DNA of 64,000 bases from Citroniella saccharovorans (GCF_035481615.1 NZ_JAYKOT010000003.1:496001-560000), one strand, 5' to 3'. Counted from the first letter of the stretch, positions 34,985-44,367 are shown. The notes: generated by a model not told the origin, from the sequence alone. Numbers and translations are program-made.

Positions 34985-35495
34985 CTTATTTATTTCATTT
35001 TTTAAAATAGGGCTATTCAGTTTTGGTGGTGGCTATGCAATGATACCCATGATAAAAACTGAAGTAGTTCAAATAAATAGCTGGCTTACTAATAGTGAGT
35101 TTATAGATATGATCGCTGTATCTCAGATGACTCCAGGTCCGATCGCTATTAATCTTGCAACATATATTGGTTTTCAGGTAAATGGACCTCTTGGAGCGGT
35201 AGTATCAACTCTAGCTGTTATTCTGCCATCTTTCATTATAATGACTATAATTTATCTTTTAGTTTCAAAACTAAAAGGATCAAAATACATGGACTGGTTT
35301 TTTACGGGTCTAAGACCAGTTATAGCAGGATTAATAGTATCAGCCATACTCATGGTGCTACCATCGAGCATTGTAGATATAAAGACCTTTATAATATTTG
35401 CTCTTTCATTTGTCCTAGTCCATTTTAAAAAGATTCACCCAATTTTTGTAATAATTATAGCTGCCGGTTTAGGAGGAATTATCTATGGATGGTAA
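34971..35495 (+). CDS. Chromate transporter family protein, half 1
   Basis: A 174-residue single-domain CHR protein. The family motifs FFKIGLFSFGGGYAMIP (10-26) and MTPGPIAINLATYIGFQ (53-69) are present. About five hydrophobic segments are visible. With the next gene it forms a short-chain pair, the two halves of what is one protein in long-chain ChrA. Such pairs export chromate in tested cases, but many have unknown anion substrates. It overlaps prmC and the second half. Confidence 0.88.
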   Translation: MHLLNLFISFFKIGLFSFGGGYAMIPMIKTEVVQINSWLTNSEFIDMIAVSQMTPGPIAINLATYIGFQVNGPLGAVVSTLAVILPSFIIMTIIYLLVSKLKGSKYMDWFFTGLRPVIAGLIVSAILMVLPSSIVDIKTFIIFALSFVLVHFKKIHPIFVIIIAAGLGGIIYGW

Positions 35496-36060
35496 TAAAA
35501 AAATAAATCCTATTAAATTGTTTACATCGTTTTTTTTAGTAGGTGCCTTTACCTTTGGGGGCGGAATCGCAATGATACCAGTCATAGAAAGAGAAGTAGT
35601 TACTAAAAATAAATGGCTTGAAAATGATGAGTTTTTAGATGTTATCGCACTTGCTCAATCATCCCCTGGACCTCTTGCAGTTAATACAAGTATTTACTTA
35701 GGCTACAAGCTAGCATCCCTTCCTGGAGCAATATTTTCTGCACTTGGAACAATCCTACCATCATTTCTAATAATGCTGCTGGTAGCTACAGTTTTTACAT
35801 CAATAAGATCACTAAAAATAGTTGATTCAATATTTATGGGAATAAGGGCCTGTGTTGTAAGCTTACTTTTATCAGCCATCATTTCAATCACAAAAAGAAG
35901 TAAATTTAAAATTCCTTCCTACTTAATTATGCTAATTGTAACACTTATTGTTTCATTATATGGCATATCGCCAATTTTTGTAATTTTAGTAGGTGGATTT
36001 GGTTATATTTTATATAAATTAATTAGTCTAAAGTTTAGGAGAGATGAAAATGTTAGATAA
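35485..36060 (+). CDS. Chromate transporter family protein, half 2
   Basis: A 191-residue partner of the preceding gene with the same motifs (FLVGAFTFGGGIAMIP, AQSSPGPLAVNTSIYLGY). The two halves are homologous and are expected to insert in opposite orientations to make one transporter. The start overlaps the first half by 11 bp, and the end overlaps prfA by 11 bp. Physiological substrate unknown. Confidence 0.88.
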   Translation: MDGNKKINPIKLFTSFFLVGAFTFGGGIAMIPVIEREVVTKNKWLENDEFLDVIALAQSSPGPLAVNTSIYLGYKLASLPGAIFSALGTILPSFLIMLLVATVFTSIRSLKIVDSIFMGIRACVVSLLLSAIISITKRSKFKIPSYLIMLIVTLIVSLYGISPIFVILVGGFGYILYKLISLKFRRDENVR

Positions 36061-37117
36061 ATTAAAAATAATAGAAGATAGGTATGAGGAGCTTGAAAAG
36101 TTAATTTCAGATCCTGAAACTATGAAAGATATGGATAAGTTTCAAAAACTTTGCAAGGAACACGCAGACCTTGAAGATATAGTTAAGGTTGCTAGAAGTT
36201 ACTCTAAAAATATAGAAATATTAAATGAAGATAAAGAACTTTTAGGAACAACAGACGAAGAAGAAATGAGAGAACTTCTAAAAGAGGACATAGCTGAAAA
36301 AGAAAAAAATATAGAAAAGCAAGAAGAAGAAATAAAAATACTGCTCCTTCCTAAAGACCCTAACGATGAAAAGAACGTAATTGTCGAAATAAGAGCTGGA
36401 GCAGGAGGAGACGAAGCCGGTCTTTTTGCAAAAGATCTTTTTAGAATGTATTCAATGTATGCAGACTCTAAGGGCTGGAGGTCTGAAGTTATGACGATGA
36501 ATGACCAGGGAGCAGGCGGCATAAAAGAAGCAATTTTTATGATAAAAGGAAGCGGTGCCTATTCAAACCTTAAATATGAATCTGGAGTTCATAGAGTTCA
36601 AAGAGTCCCACAAACAGAATCTCAAGGAAGAATTCATACTTCAACTGCAACAGTAGCAGTTCTTCCAGAAGCAGATGATGTTGACGTTCATATAGAACAA
36701 AAAGATCTTAAAATTGATGTATATAGATCAAGCGGAAACGGTGGTCAATCGGTAAATACAACAGACTCTGCCGTTAGAATCACCCACCTTCCAACAGGAA
36801 TTGTAGTAACTTGTCAGGACGAAAAATCTCAGCTTAAGAACAAAGACAAGGCAATGAAAATTCTAAAGACAAAACTTTATGATATGATGCTTGAAGAGCA
36901 AAACAAAGAAATTTCAGAAGATAGAAGAAGTCAAGTAGGTACAGGAGATAGGTCTGAAAGAATTAGGACATATAACTTTCCTCAAGGAAGAATAACAGAT
37001 CATAGAATAGGGCTTACAATCTATCAATTAGATTCCTTCTTAGATGGAGATATTCAAGAGATGATAGATGCCCTAATTGCAGAAGATCAAGCTAAAAAAT
37101 TATCTAAAATTGATTAA
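36050..37117 (+). CDS. prfA: Peptide chain release factor 1
   Basis: 355 residues. It recognises UAA and UAG in the ribosomal A site and triggers peptide release. The GGQ motif (SSGNGGQSVNTTDS) is at 231-233 and the codon-reading tripeptide is P-Q-T in HRVQRVPQTESQGRIHTS. I choose the ATG at 36050, which is properly spaced from AGGAG; an ATG at 36044 in frame is too close. It follows prmC after the chrA pair. Confidence 0.95.
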   Translation: MLDKLKIIEDRYEELEKLISDPETMKDMDKFQKLCKEHADLEDIVKVARSYSKNIEILNEDKELLGTTDEEEMRELLKEDIAEKEKNIEKQEEEIKILLLPKDPNDEKNVIVEIRAGAGGDEAGLFAKDLFRMYSMYADSKGWRSEVMTMNDQGAGGIKEAIFMIKGSGAYSNLKYESGVHRVQRVPQTESQGRIHTSTATVAVLPEADDVDVHIEQKDLKIDVYRSSGNGGQSVNTTDSAVRITHLPTGIVVTCQDEKSQLKNKDKAMKILKTKLYDMMLEEQNKEISEDRRSQVGTGDRSERIRTYNFPQGRITDHRIGLTIYQLDSFLDGDIQEMIDALIAEDQAKKLSKID

Positions 37118-37168
37118 TTATTAGCTTTTCTATAACTTATATTGGCAAAATCTTTAAACTAAGAGAAG

Positions 37169-37199
37169 AGGGTGGTGACTTCTAAAAGTTACCACCTCA
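37169..37199 (+). repeat. Hairpin in the prfA downstream region
   Basis: GAGGGTGGTGACTT pairs with AAGTTACCACCTC (one G-T, one mismatch) around a short loop. There is no T run, so it is not a standard terminator. It could be a leader structure of the next gene, whose start is 126 bp on. Confidence 0.55.
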
Positions 37200-37324
37200 G
37201 CTAATTATTATTTACTTTACCCTTTATATTTTACTTAGGCAATAAAACTTTTATTTCCGAGCCCTCTTTAAAATACATAAATTTAAATTTAAGAAATAAA
37301 TCATAAGTTAAATAGGAGATTTTA

Positions 37325-39301
37325 ATGGTTAACTTTTTCGCTAAAATTTTTATAAAAGATTATAAAAACACAAATAACCCCAATATCCAGCTAAAGTATA
37401 TAACCCTTTCAGGCATTATAGGTCTTGCCTTAAATCTAATTTTATTTATTATAAAATTAACAGCAGGCTTAATTATTGGATCAGTTTCAATCTTTTCAGA
37501 TGCCTTCAATAACTTGTCCGATACTCTAACATCTTTATTAGCCATATTTGGTTCGACTTTTTCAAGACGTCCAGCAGATAAAGAGCATCCTTTTGGACAT
37601 GGAAGATATGAATATATAGCATCTTTTTTAGTCTCAATGGTTATAATGTATGTTGGTTATTCACTTTTTAAAAATGCCTATGAAGAAATTAGAAACCCTT
37701 CAAAAGCTGAATTTGGACTACTTTCCATCTCTATATTAGTTTTTTCTATACTTTTAAAACTTGAAATGTATAAATATAACCACGACCTATATAAAAGATT
37801 CGACTCTGTATTAAACGATGGAGTTGCAAAAGATAGTTTAAACGATGTTGTAGCTACATCTGCAATCCTCTTATGTGGTTTTTTAAACCAATTTATAGAT
37901 TTTAACCTAGATGCACTTGCAGGACTCGTTATCTCAGTCCTAGTTTTTAAAACTGGTTTGGACTTTGCAAAAGATACAATTAGCATCCTTACAGGAGAAG
38001 AAGTTTCAGACGATATAAAAGGAAAAATAACTGATATAGTTTTAAATTCCACCTATATAAAAAATTATCATGACCTCAATGTACACGATTATGGTAGAGG
38101 TAAGATCCTAGCATCAATTCACGCTGAAACTCCATACGATCTTAGCATCCTCACAATCCATGACGAAATAGATAGAGTAGAAAAAGAAGTTATGAAAAAA
38201 CTGCACATTGAACTTGTTATCCACATGGACCCAACATATTCATACTATGACGAGGAAAAGACAAAATATAAGACAGAACTTTTAAAAATAAATTCTATAA
38301 ATGACCTTAAACAAATAAGCTGGCCAGCAGAAATTCTCAAAAGAGGTGGACTTGTTGTTATTCCAACTGAAACGGTTTACGGTCTTGCAGCCTTATATAA
38401 CAATGAGAATGCCATAAGGAAAATCTTTGAAGTAAAAAATAGGCCGCTTGATAATCCTCTTATAGTTCATATAGCAGACTTTAGCGATATATACGACCTA
38501 GCGGAAGATATTCCAGAAAAATTTGAACAAATTGCAAAAGAATTTTGGCCAGGACCACTTACGGCAGTTCTTAAAAGAAAAAGTACAGTTCCAGACATAG
38601 TTACAGCAGGTGGGGATACAGTCGCTATAAGAATGCCAGATAATGAGATCACTAGAAAAATAATTTCACTTTCAGGGCCACTAGCTGCACCTTCAGCCAA
38701 TCTTTCAGGCAGACCTTCCCCAACCAACCCTAAAGATGTACTTATGGACTTAGATGGAAGGGTAGAAATGATTGTTGATGGAGGTATTTCAAGAGTAGGA
38801 ATAGAATCTACTGTTGTAGATTTTACAGGAGAATTTCCTACAATCTTAAGACCTGGTTTCTATACAGAAGATGACTTTTTAAAATATTATGAAAAAGTTT
38901 TATTGGACCTAAGCCTAAAAGATAAAAATCAAGTTCCAAAATCCCCAGGGCAAAAATACAAGCACTACGCTCCAAAGGCTGAAATGTATATCTACGACTA
39001 CAATCTAGAAAATAGAATTGATAAGATGAAAAAAGACCTTGAATCCTATAAAAATCAAGGCAAAAAAGTTGGAATCCTTACATTTAACGAATACCTTAGA
39101 GAATTTGACACCCCATATGTAAAGTCCTTAGGAAGTATCAAAGATACAGAAGAAAATTCCAGAAAACTTTTCTCCTCTCTTAGAGACTTCGATAGGTACA
39201 ATGTTGATATAATTTTAGCAGAGGGAATCAAAGAAGAGAATCTTGGATTTTCTATAATGAATAGGATGAAAAAATCAGCAGCAGGTAAAATTATCAAGTA
39301 A
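37325..39301 (+). CDS. Fusion: CDF cation efflux domain plus Sua5/YwlC threonylcarbamoyl-AMP synthase
   Basis: 658 residues. Part 1 (about 1-310) is a cation diffusion facilitator: membrane segments with SDAFNNLSD (58-66), HPFGHGRYEY (88-97) and KDSLNDVVAT (169-178), then a cytoplasmic domain ending VIHMDPTYSY. Part 2 (about 317-658) is Sua5: VVIPTETVYGL, KNRPLDNPL, SAPSANLSGRPSPT-like (nucleotide and tRNA site), and the C-terminal Sua5 domain after SPGQKYKHYAPKAEMYIY. Sua5 makes threonylcarbamoyl-AMP for t6A37 in tRNA. The linker has no start codon context for a separate Sua5. Such a fusion is unusual. A chance frame or base error cannot be fully excluded given other errors in this sequence. 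Confidence 0.85.
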   Translation: MVNFFAKIFIKDYKNTNNPNIQLKYITLSGIIGLALNLILFIIKLTAGLIIGSVSIFSDAFNNLSDTLTSLLAIFGSTFSRRPADKEHPFGHGRYEYIASFLVSMVIMYVGYSLFKNAYEEIRNPSKAEFGLLSISILVFSILLKLEMYKYNHDLYKRFDSVLNDGVAKDSLNDVVATSAILLCGFLNQFIDFNLDALAGLVISVLVFKTGLDFAKDTISILTGEEVSDDIKGKITDIVLNSTYIKNYHDLNVHDYGRGKILASIHAETPYDLSILTIHDEIDRVEKEVMKKLHIELVIHMDPTYSYYDEEKTKYKTELLKINSINDLKQISWPAEILKRGGLVVIPTETVYGLAALYNNENAIRKIFEVKNRPLDNPLIVHIADFSDIYDLAEDIPEKFEQIAKEFWPGPLTAVLKRKSTVPDIVTAGGDTVAIRMPDNEITRKIISLSGPLAAPSANLSGRPSPTNPKDVLMDLDGRVEMIVDGGISRVGIESTVVDFTGEFPTILRPGFYTEDDFLKYYEKVLLDLSLKDKNQVPKSPGQKYKHYAPKAEMYIYDYNLENRIDKMKKDLESYKNQGKKVGILTFNEYLREFDTPYVKSLGSIKDTEENSRKLFSSLRDFDRYNVDIILAEGIKEENLGFSIMNRMKKSAAGKIIK

Positions 39302-39411
39302 AAAAACTATAAAATCTAGCAAATAATTAAAATAATATTAAATATTAAAAAAGTCAGTAGAGAAAAATATGTTATAATAAATTGACTAGAAAAAATGATT
39401 GGGGGCTAAAA

Positions 39412-39861
39412 ATGAAAGTTGTTATAGGATCAGATCATGGTGGATATGAATTAAAAAAAATCATAATTGACTATCTAAAGGCTAGGGAAATAGAAGTAGT
39501 AAATCTTGGAACAGATTCATCTGAGTCTGTAGACTACCCAGATTATGCAGAAAAATTAGCCAAAGAATATCTAAATGGCGGTTATGATTTTGGGATAGGA
39601 ATTTGCGGAACTGGAATAGGAATATCTATTGCCTTAAACAAGTTTAATGGAATAAGGGCTGCACTTTTATCAGATGCTTTTTCCGCAAAAGCAACCAAAA
39701 GACACAACAACGCCAATTTTATTTGTTTTGGTGGTAGAACCATAGGACCAGAAGTCGCAAAAGACATAATAGATGCCTATATGGGAGCAAGCTTTGAAGG
39801 AGATAGGCACCAAAGAAGACTAGATAAAATAGAAAAAATAGAAGAAGAAAATAGGAGATAA
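39412..39861 (+). CDS. rpiB: Ribose-5-phosphate isomerase B
   Basis: A 149-residue enzyme interconverting ribose 5-phosphate and ribulose 5-phosphate (LacAB/RpiB family). The start MKVVIGSDHGGYELKK and the catalytic ICGTGIGISIALNK loop (Cys near residue 65) are present, as is RHNNANF. I choose the ATG at 39412, with a GGGGG site 7 bp upstream; an upstream TTG at 39382 in frame is not supported. It is two bases ahead of upp. It could also act on allose 6-phosphate. Confidence 0.94.
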   Translation: MKVVIGSDHGGYELKKIIIDYLKAREIEVVNLGTDSSESVDYPDYAEKLAKEYLNGGYDFGIGICGTGIGISIALNKFNGIRAALLSDAFSAKATKRHNNANFICFGGRTIGPEVAKDIIDAYMGASFEGDRHQRRLDKIEKIEEENRR

Positions 39862-39863
39862 AA

Positions 39864-40493
39864 ATGTCAAAAGTTACAGTATTTGAACATCCACTTATAA
39901 AACACAAACTAACAATATTAAGAAAAATAGAAACAGGATCAAAAGACTTTAGAGAACTTGTAAATGAAATTTCAACAATGATGGCATTTGAAGTAACTAG
40001 AGACTTACCAGTTAGAGAAATAGAAATCGAAACTCCAATAGAAAAGACAACAGGATACGAAATAGCTGGCAAAAAACAAGCCCTTGTCCCAATCTTAAGA
40101 GCAGGACTAGGAATGGTAGATGGAATACTAGAAGTTCTACCAGCAGCAAAAGTTGGCCATATAGGACTATATAGGGATCCAGAAACCTTAAAGCCAGTTG
40201 AATATTATTGTAAACTTCCTGTAGATATAAGCGAAAGAGAAATCTACGTATTAGATCCAATGCTTGCAACAGGAGGATCATCTTCAGCTGCCATAACTTT
40301 CCTAAAAGAAAAAGGCTGCAAGTCGATAAAACTTGTAAATATAATAGCTGCACCAGAAGGCATAGAACTTGTTCAAAGAAACCACCCAGATGTAGATATA
40401 TTTGTAGCAGGCCTAGATAAAAAACTCAATGAACATGGTTATATAATGCCAGGCCTTGGAGATGCTGGAGATAGGCTTTTTGGTACAAAATAA
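39864..40493 (+). CDS. upp: Uracil phosphoribosyltransferase
   Basis: A 209-residue salvage enzyme making UMP from uracil and PRPP. The PRPP loop is VLDPMLATGGSS and the family region VPILRAGLGMVDG is intact. It directly follows rpiB, mirroring the ywlF-glyA-upp region of B. subtilis. A strong terminator ends the housekeeping block here. Confidence 0.95.
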   Translation: MSKVTVFEHPLIKHKLTILRKIETGSKDFRELVNEISTMMAFEVTRDLPVREIEIETPIEKTTGYEIAGKKQALVPILRAGLGMVDGILEVLPAAKVGHIGLYRDPETLKPVEYYCKLPVDISEREIYVLDPMLATGGSSSAAITFLKEKGCKSIKLVNIIAAPEGIELVQRNHPDVDIFVAGLDKKLNEHGYIMPGLGDAGDRLFGTK

Positions 40494-40525
40494 TTCTTCA
40501 AAAACAATTTAATAAATTTTAAAAT

Positions 40526-40566
40526 AAAGCCAAAAATCTTAACTAAAGATTTTTGGCTTTAATTTT
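40526..40566 (+). terminator. Terminator after upp
   Basis: AAAGCCAAAAATCTT pairs with AAGATTTTTGGCTTT (15 bp) and is followed by a T-rich tract. Confidence 0.93.
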
Positions 40567-40726
40567 TAAAACATTTCATATAACAACTAAAAAGTTTACT
40601 TTAAAAAATAAAATAAAAATCTTATTCATAAAAATAAAAATTGAACTAAATTAATACCAATGTCAAAATTGATTTTTTTAAAATTAAGTGCTAAAATATA
40701 ATGCGAAAATAAAAAAATAGTAAATA

Positions 40727-40892
40727 AAAAACGTTGTGCTAATTATAGTATGCTTTTAAGCATTAGGGAATCAAGTGCAAATCTTGAACTAATCCGGTAA
40801 CCGTGATTGCTGACAAATAATATGGCCACTATCTTTAAGGTGGGAAGGCGTTATGAGGATGAAGCTAAGTCGGGATACCTAATAGCGTTTTT
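40727..40892 (+). ncRNA. Cobalamin riboswitch aptamer
   Basis: Conserved elements appear in order: AGGGAATCAAGTGCAAATC, CCGGTAACCGTGA, GGCCACTAT, TGGGAAGGCG, and GATGAAGCTAAGTCGGGATACC. The outer stem is formed by AAAAACG near 40727 and CGTTTTTT near 40885. It precedes a BtuFCD-type operon, as expected. A separate terminator follows before the start codon, so cobalamin would shut off transcription. Confidence 0.92.
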
Positions 40893-40917
40893 TACCGGGA
40901 TAGATAAATTTATGATG

Positions 40918-40950
40918 TCTTTCTCGGTTTTGAGAAGGATTTTTTATTTT
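40918..40950 (+). terminator. Cobalamin riboswitch terminator
   Basis: TCTTTCTC and GAGAAGGA pair around GGTTTT and are followed by TTTTTTATTTTT, 15 bp before the start codon of the binding protein. The position between aptamer and gene indicates attenuation. Confidence 0.85.
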
Positions 40951-40964
40951 TCAAGGAGGAAGAC

Positions 40965-41936
40965 ATGAAAAAAAGAATATTATCATTATTTTTAGCTTTT
41001 GCCCTTGCATTTTCTTTTACAGCTTGTGACAAAAACAATAATAATAATGAAACAAAACAAGAAACTGAAAACAAGACCGATGAAAATTGCAAATCTTTAG
41101 AAACTGAGAATACAGTATACCCTCTAAACATAAAGGATATGCTAGGAAATGAAATCTCATTTTCTCAAAAACCAGAAAAAATAGTTGTACTTAATCCTGA
41201 TAGTGCAGAAATAGTAAATGAACTTAAAGGAGCAAAAGATATAGTTGCAATAGGTCAATATGTAGACTATCCAGAAGAAATACTAGAAAAGCCAAAACTT
41301 CAAACAGGAGACGAGTTAAACGCAGAAGAAATTATTAAACTAAATCCAGATGTAATCTTTGTTTCCGATATGGCTCAAACTGCCGAACAGTTTAAAACAA
41401 TTAAAGATGCAGGTATAAGTGTAGTTACATTTAACGCCAAAGATCTAAATGGAGTATATGAAGAAATTGATCTTATCGGAAAAATATTAGACAAAAACAA
41501 AGAAGCTAAAGATTTAATTGGGTCTATGAAATACGTATTTGACGAAATAGCAAAAGATAAAGAAGCCAATAAAGGCAAGAGCATATATTTTGAAGTATCT
41601 CCTTTAGAATATGGACTATGGTCAGCTGGAAAAGGAACATTTATGCAAGAAGCAGCAGATATGTTAGGATTAAAAAATATATTTGACGATGTAGAAGGAT
41701 GGAAAGAAATCTCTGAAGAAGAAGTTATCAAAAGAAATCCAGATTATATAATGACAATTACTATGTACTCAGGAAGTGGAGACAAACCTGAAGAAGAGAT
41801 AATGAAAAGAACTGGCTGGGAAGAAATAAGTGCAGTTAAAAACAAAAAAATATTAAATTTACAAAACAATGAATTATCTAGACCTTCACCAAGATTAAAA
41901 GAAGGATTTAAACTTTTATCAGATTTTGTAAAGTAG
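40965..41936 (+). CDS. btuF: Cobalamin ABC transporter substrate-binding lipoprotein
   Basis: A 323-residue lipoprotein (lipobox FTAC, Cys21) followed by an Asn/Lys/Glu-rich tether. The body is a class III helical-backbone binding protein with PEKIVVLNPDSAEIVNEL and LNPDVIFVSD as typical motifs. The family binds iron-siderophores, haem or cobalamin. The upstream cobalamin riboswitch makes B12 or a precursor the likely ligand. It is followed by the permease after one base. Confidence 0.88.
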   Translation: MKKRILSLFLAFALAFSFTACDKNNNNNETKQETENKTDENCKSLETENTVYPLNIKDMLGNEISFSQKPEKIVVLNPDSAEIVNELKGAKDIVAIGQYVDYPEEILEKPKLQTGDELNAEEIIKLNPDVIFVSDMAQTAEQFKTIKDAGISVVTFNAKDLNGVYEEIDLIGKILDKNKEAKDLIGSMKYVFDEIAKDKEANKGKSIYFEVSPLEYGLWSAGKGTFMQEAADMLGLKNIFDDVEGWKEISEEEVIKRNPDYIMTITMYSGSGDKPEEEIMKRTGWEEISAVKNKKILNLQNNELSRPSPRLKEGFKLLSDFVK

Positions 41937-41937
41937 A

Positions 41938-42978
41938 ATGTTTACTAGTAAAAATCAATCCAAAATCTACATTCCTATATTGCTTTTACTATTTATAAGC
42001 ATGATAATATGTATATCTATAGGAAGTGTAACACTCCCTTTTAAAGAAGTTGTCGAAATTTTAATAAAAGGATTTAAAAGAATATTTGAGGGGCATCCAG
42101 CCCCTCTTTCTGCTAATGAAACCATTATCTTAAAAATAAGACTACCTCGAATACTCTCAAGTTTCTTAGTTGGAGCATCGCTTGCAATAAGCGGAGCGTC
42201 TATGCAGGGGCTTTTAAGAAACCCCCTAGCAGATGGGTCAACCTTGGGAATAAGCTCAGGAGCTTCGCTCGGAGCTTATTTAGCAATTGCCTTTAATCTT
42301 AGCTTTCCAATAGGAATATTTAGACCAACAGTAGTATTTGCCATAATATTTGCATTAATATCTATAATTATAATCTTTACTCTAGCAAGACAAATAGATA
42401 GTGGATTTTCAACAACCACAATAATCCTACTTGGAGTTATCTATTCAATGTTTGTATCTGCAATAACAAGTCTTATCATAACATTTAATACAAGAAAAAT
42501 AGAGTCCATAACATTTTGGTCGATGGGATCTCTACAAGCTTCAAGTTATGAAGGAGCATTAGTTTTATTTTTAGTACTTTTAATATTTTCAATCATACTT
42601 ATATCCAAAAGCAAGGAACTTGACGCCCTATCTATAAGCGAATCATTTGCTAGCAACATAGGAGTAGATGTAAAAAAGAGCAAAAAAATAATCATATTGG
42701 CAGTATCATTTTTAGTTGGTACAAGTGTAGCTTTTTCTGGAACGATAGGCTTTGTAGGCTTAATCTCACCTCACATAGTTAGAAAAATAACCGGACCAAG
42801 CCACAAAAAACTATTTATATTTTCAAGTATCTTTGGTGGTATTTTTTTACTCTATGCAGATCTTTTATCTAGAACCATACTTAGACCAGCTGAAATACCA
42901 ATAGGTATCATCACATCCTTTGTCGGTTCCTTTATTTTCATATATATATTTTACAAAAAGAGGAAAAGTCATGCTTAG
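41938..42978 (+). CDS. btuC: Cobalamin ABC transporter permease
   Basis: A 346-residue FecCD/BtuC-family membrane protein with about ten hydrophobic segments. Family motifs RLPRILSSFLVGASLAISG, QGLLRNPLADG and FVGLISPHIVRKITGPSHKK (cytoplasmic coupling helix) are present. It sits between btuF and the ATPase and overlaps the latter by 8 bp. It forms a homodimer channel. Confidence 0.9.
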   Translation: MFTSKNQSKIYIPILLLLFISMIICISIGSVTLPFKEVVEILIKGFKRIFEGHPAPLSANETIILKIRLPRILSSFLVGASLAISGASMQGLLRNPLADGSTLGISSGASLGAYLAIAFNLSFPIGIFRPTVVFAIIFALISIIIIFTLARQIDSGFSTTTIILLGVIYSMFVSAITSLIITFNTRKIESITFWSMGSLQASSYEGALVLFLVLLIFSIILISKSKELDALSISESFASNIGVDVKKSKKIIILAVSFLVGTSVAFSGTIGFVGLISPHIVRKITGPSHKKLFIFSSIFGGIFLLYADLLSRTILRPAEIPIGIITSFVGSFIFIYIFYKKRKSHA

Positions 42979-43729
42979 ATTAGAAAATGTATCCCTTGAA
43001 ATTGGAGAAAAGAAAATATTAGATGATATAAATTTTGAACTTAAAAAAAATACAAAACTAATGGTTATAGGGCACAACGGAGCAGGTAAGTCAAGCTTAG
43101 CTAAGGCAATCACGCAAAATATTAAATATAAAGGTAAAATATATTTTGAAAATAAAGATCTACAGTACATGAAAGCAACAGAAAGAGCCAAAGCTATTGG
43201 CTACCTAATGCAAACAAATTATATTGAGTATCCATTTACAGTAGAAGAAATAGTTTCTTTCGGTAGATATCCATATAGAAAGGGTATACTAGATACACAA
43301 AGTGAATTAGACAAAAAAATGATAGACTCGGCAATAGAGACAATGGAGATAGAAAATATAAGAACAAGATCTGCAAACTTTCTTTCAGGCGGAGAACTAC
43401 AAAAAGTTTTCTTGGCTCAGGTCTTAGCCCAAGATCCTAAAATCTTGATACTAGACGAAGTTACAAACCATCTTGATATATCCATTCAAGAAAAAATATT
43501 TAGTTTAATAGACTCTTGGGTTAAAAAAGGGGACAGGGCAGTTATAAGTATAGTTCACGACCTAACACTTGCTAAACTCTTCTCAGATAACATACTCCTT
43601 TTGCAAAAAGGGAAAATTGTAGCAGAGGGGAAAGCAAGTCAAATTTTTAAAGAAGAAAATATAAATAAGGCCTATAACTTTGATGTAATTTCTTGGATGA
43701 AGAAAAGAGCAAAAATATGGATAGAGTAA
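42971..43729 (+). CDS. btuD: Cobalamin ABC transporter ATPase
   Basis: 252 residues. Walker A GHNGAGKSS, the Q-loop at LMQTNY, signature LSGGELQK, Walker B ILILDEVTNHLD and IVHD with the switch His are all intact. I choose the ATG at 42971, preceded by AGAGG; an upstream ATG at 42920 in the same frame would overlap the permease by 59 bp. It is the third gene of the riboswitch-controlled operon. Confidence 0.9.
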   Translation: MLRLENVSLEIGEKKILDDINFELKKNTKLMVIGHNGAGKSSLAKAITQNIKYKGKIYFENKDLQYMKATERAKAIGYLMQTNYIEYPFTVEEIVSFGRYPYRKGILDTQSELDKKMIDSAIETMEIENIRTRSANFLSGGELQKVFLAQVLAQDPKILILDEVTNHLDISIQEKIFSLIDSWVKKGDRAVISIVHDLTLAKLFSDNILLLQKGKIVAEGKASQIFKEENINKAYNFDVISWMKKRAKIWIE

Positions 43730-43772
43730 AAGCAAGTTGAAGAATAAAAATTACCTTCAACTTGCTTTAATA
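43729..43772 (+). terminator. Terminator of the btu operon
   Basis: AAAGCAAGTTGAAG pairs with CTTCAACTTGCTTT (14 bp), immediately after the stop; the following tract is AT-rich. Confidence 0.88.
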
Positions 43773-44163
43773 TTTATATAGAAAAAGGGAATAATAAATA
43801 TATTAAGATATAAAATAAAATTTATAAAAGATAAATAATACCAACTTTCAAACTCAATAAAAAAATTAATATTATTAAAAATAAAAATGCTATTTTGCCT
43901 AGCAATTCTCTTTTTAAAAATATAAAAAAATTATAAAAAAAGAGAAAAGAAAATTTTTCAAAAAAATTAAATTTAATTCTTTTAAGAAAAATATTTTAAG
44001 CCTAGAATTATAAAAAAATATATGAACTCGCATAAAATTCATAAATAAAACTTTAAAAAACATCTTAATAAATTTATAAATCTATAATAAAATATAAAGA
44101 AAACACATATAGAAACTTCTAAATTTAAAAAAATAATAAAAATTAAATAAATCAACTGAATTT

Positions 44164-44213
44164 TACATTTTACCTCTAAAAAAATCGCTAAAATTAGTAA
44201 AATGTAGTATAAT
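44164..44213 (+). promoter_or_regulatory. Promoter with a 10-bp inverted repeat operator
   Basis: TACATTTTAC at 44164-44173 and its perfect complement GTAAAATGTA at 44197-44206 lie with centres 33 bp apart, about three helical turns. TATAAT follows at 44208-44213. The arms bracket the -35 region, which has no consensus, so a regulator could act here. Confidence 0.55.
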
Positions 44214-44367
44214 ATGGGTAGAAATATATAAGAAGAAGTGAATCATATTTTAATGGATTTTTTATAAGTTCATGTATTATTAGTCAATAAAAAATTGAAA
44301 AATTAATCACCTTACAAAATCTATAGATTTAATAGATTTTAAAAAACTAGTTAATAGCTGACCAAAT

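Noticed and set aside
37169..37199. T-box or intrinsic terminator
   Set aside because: The hairpin contains GGTGG but no T-box antiterminator motif, specifier loop or T tract; reported only as a hairpin.
39382..39411. TTG start for rpiB
   Set aside because: The GGGGG ribosome binding site lies after it and the family begins at MKVVIGSDHGG.
42920..42970. Longer N-terminus for the cobalamin ATPase
   Set aside because: The ATG at 42971 has AGAGG at proper spacing and gives the family-typical start; the extension is antiporter-like membrane code in another frame.
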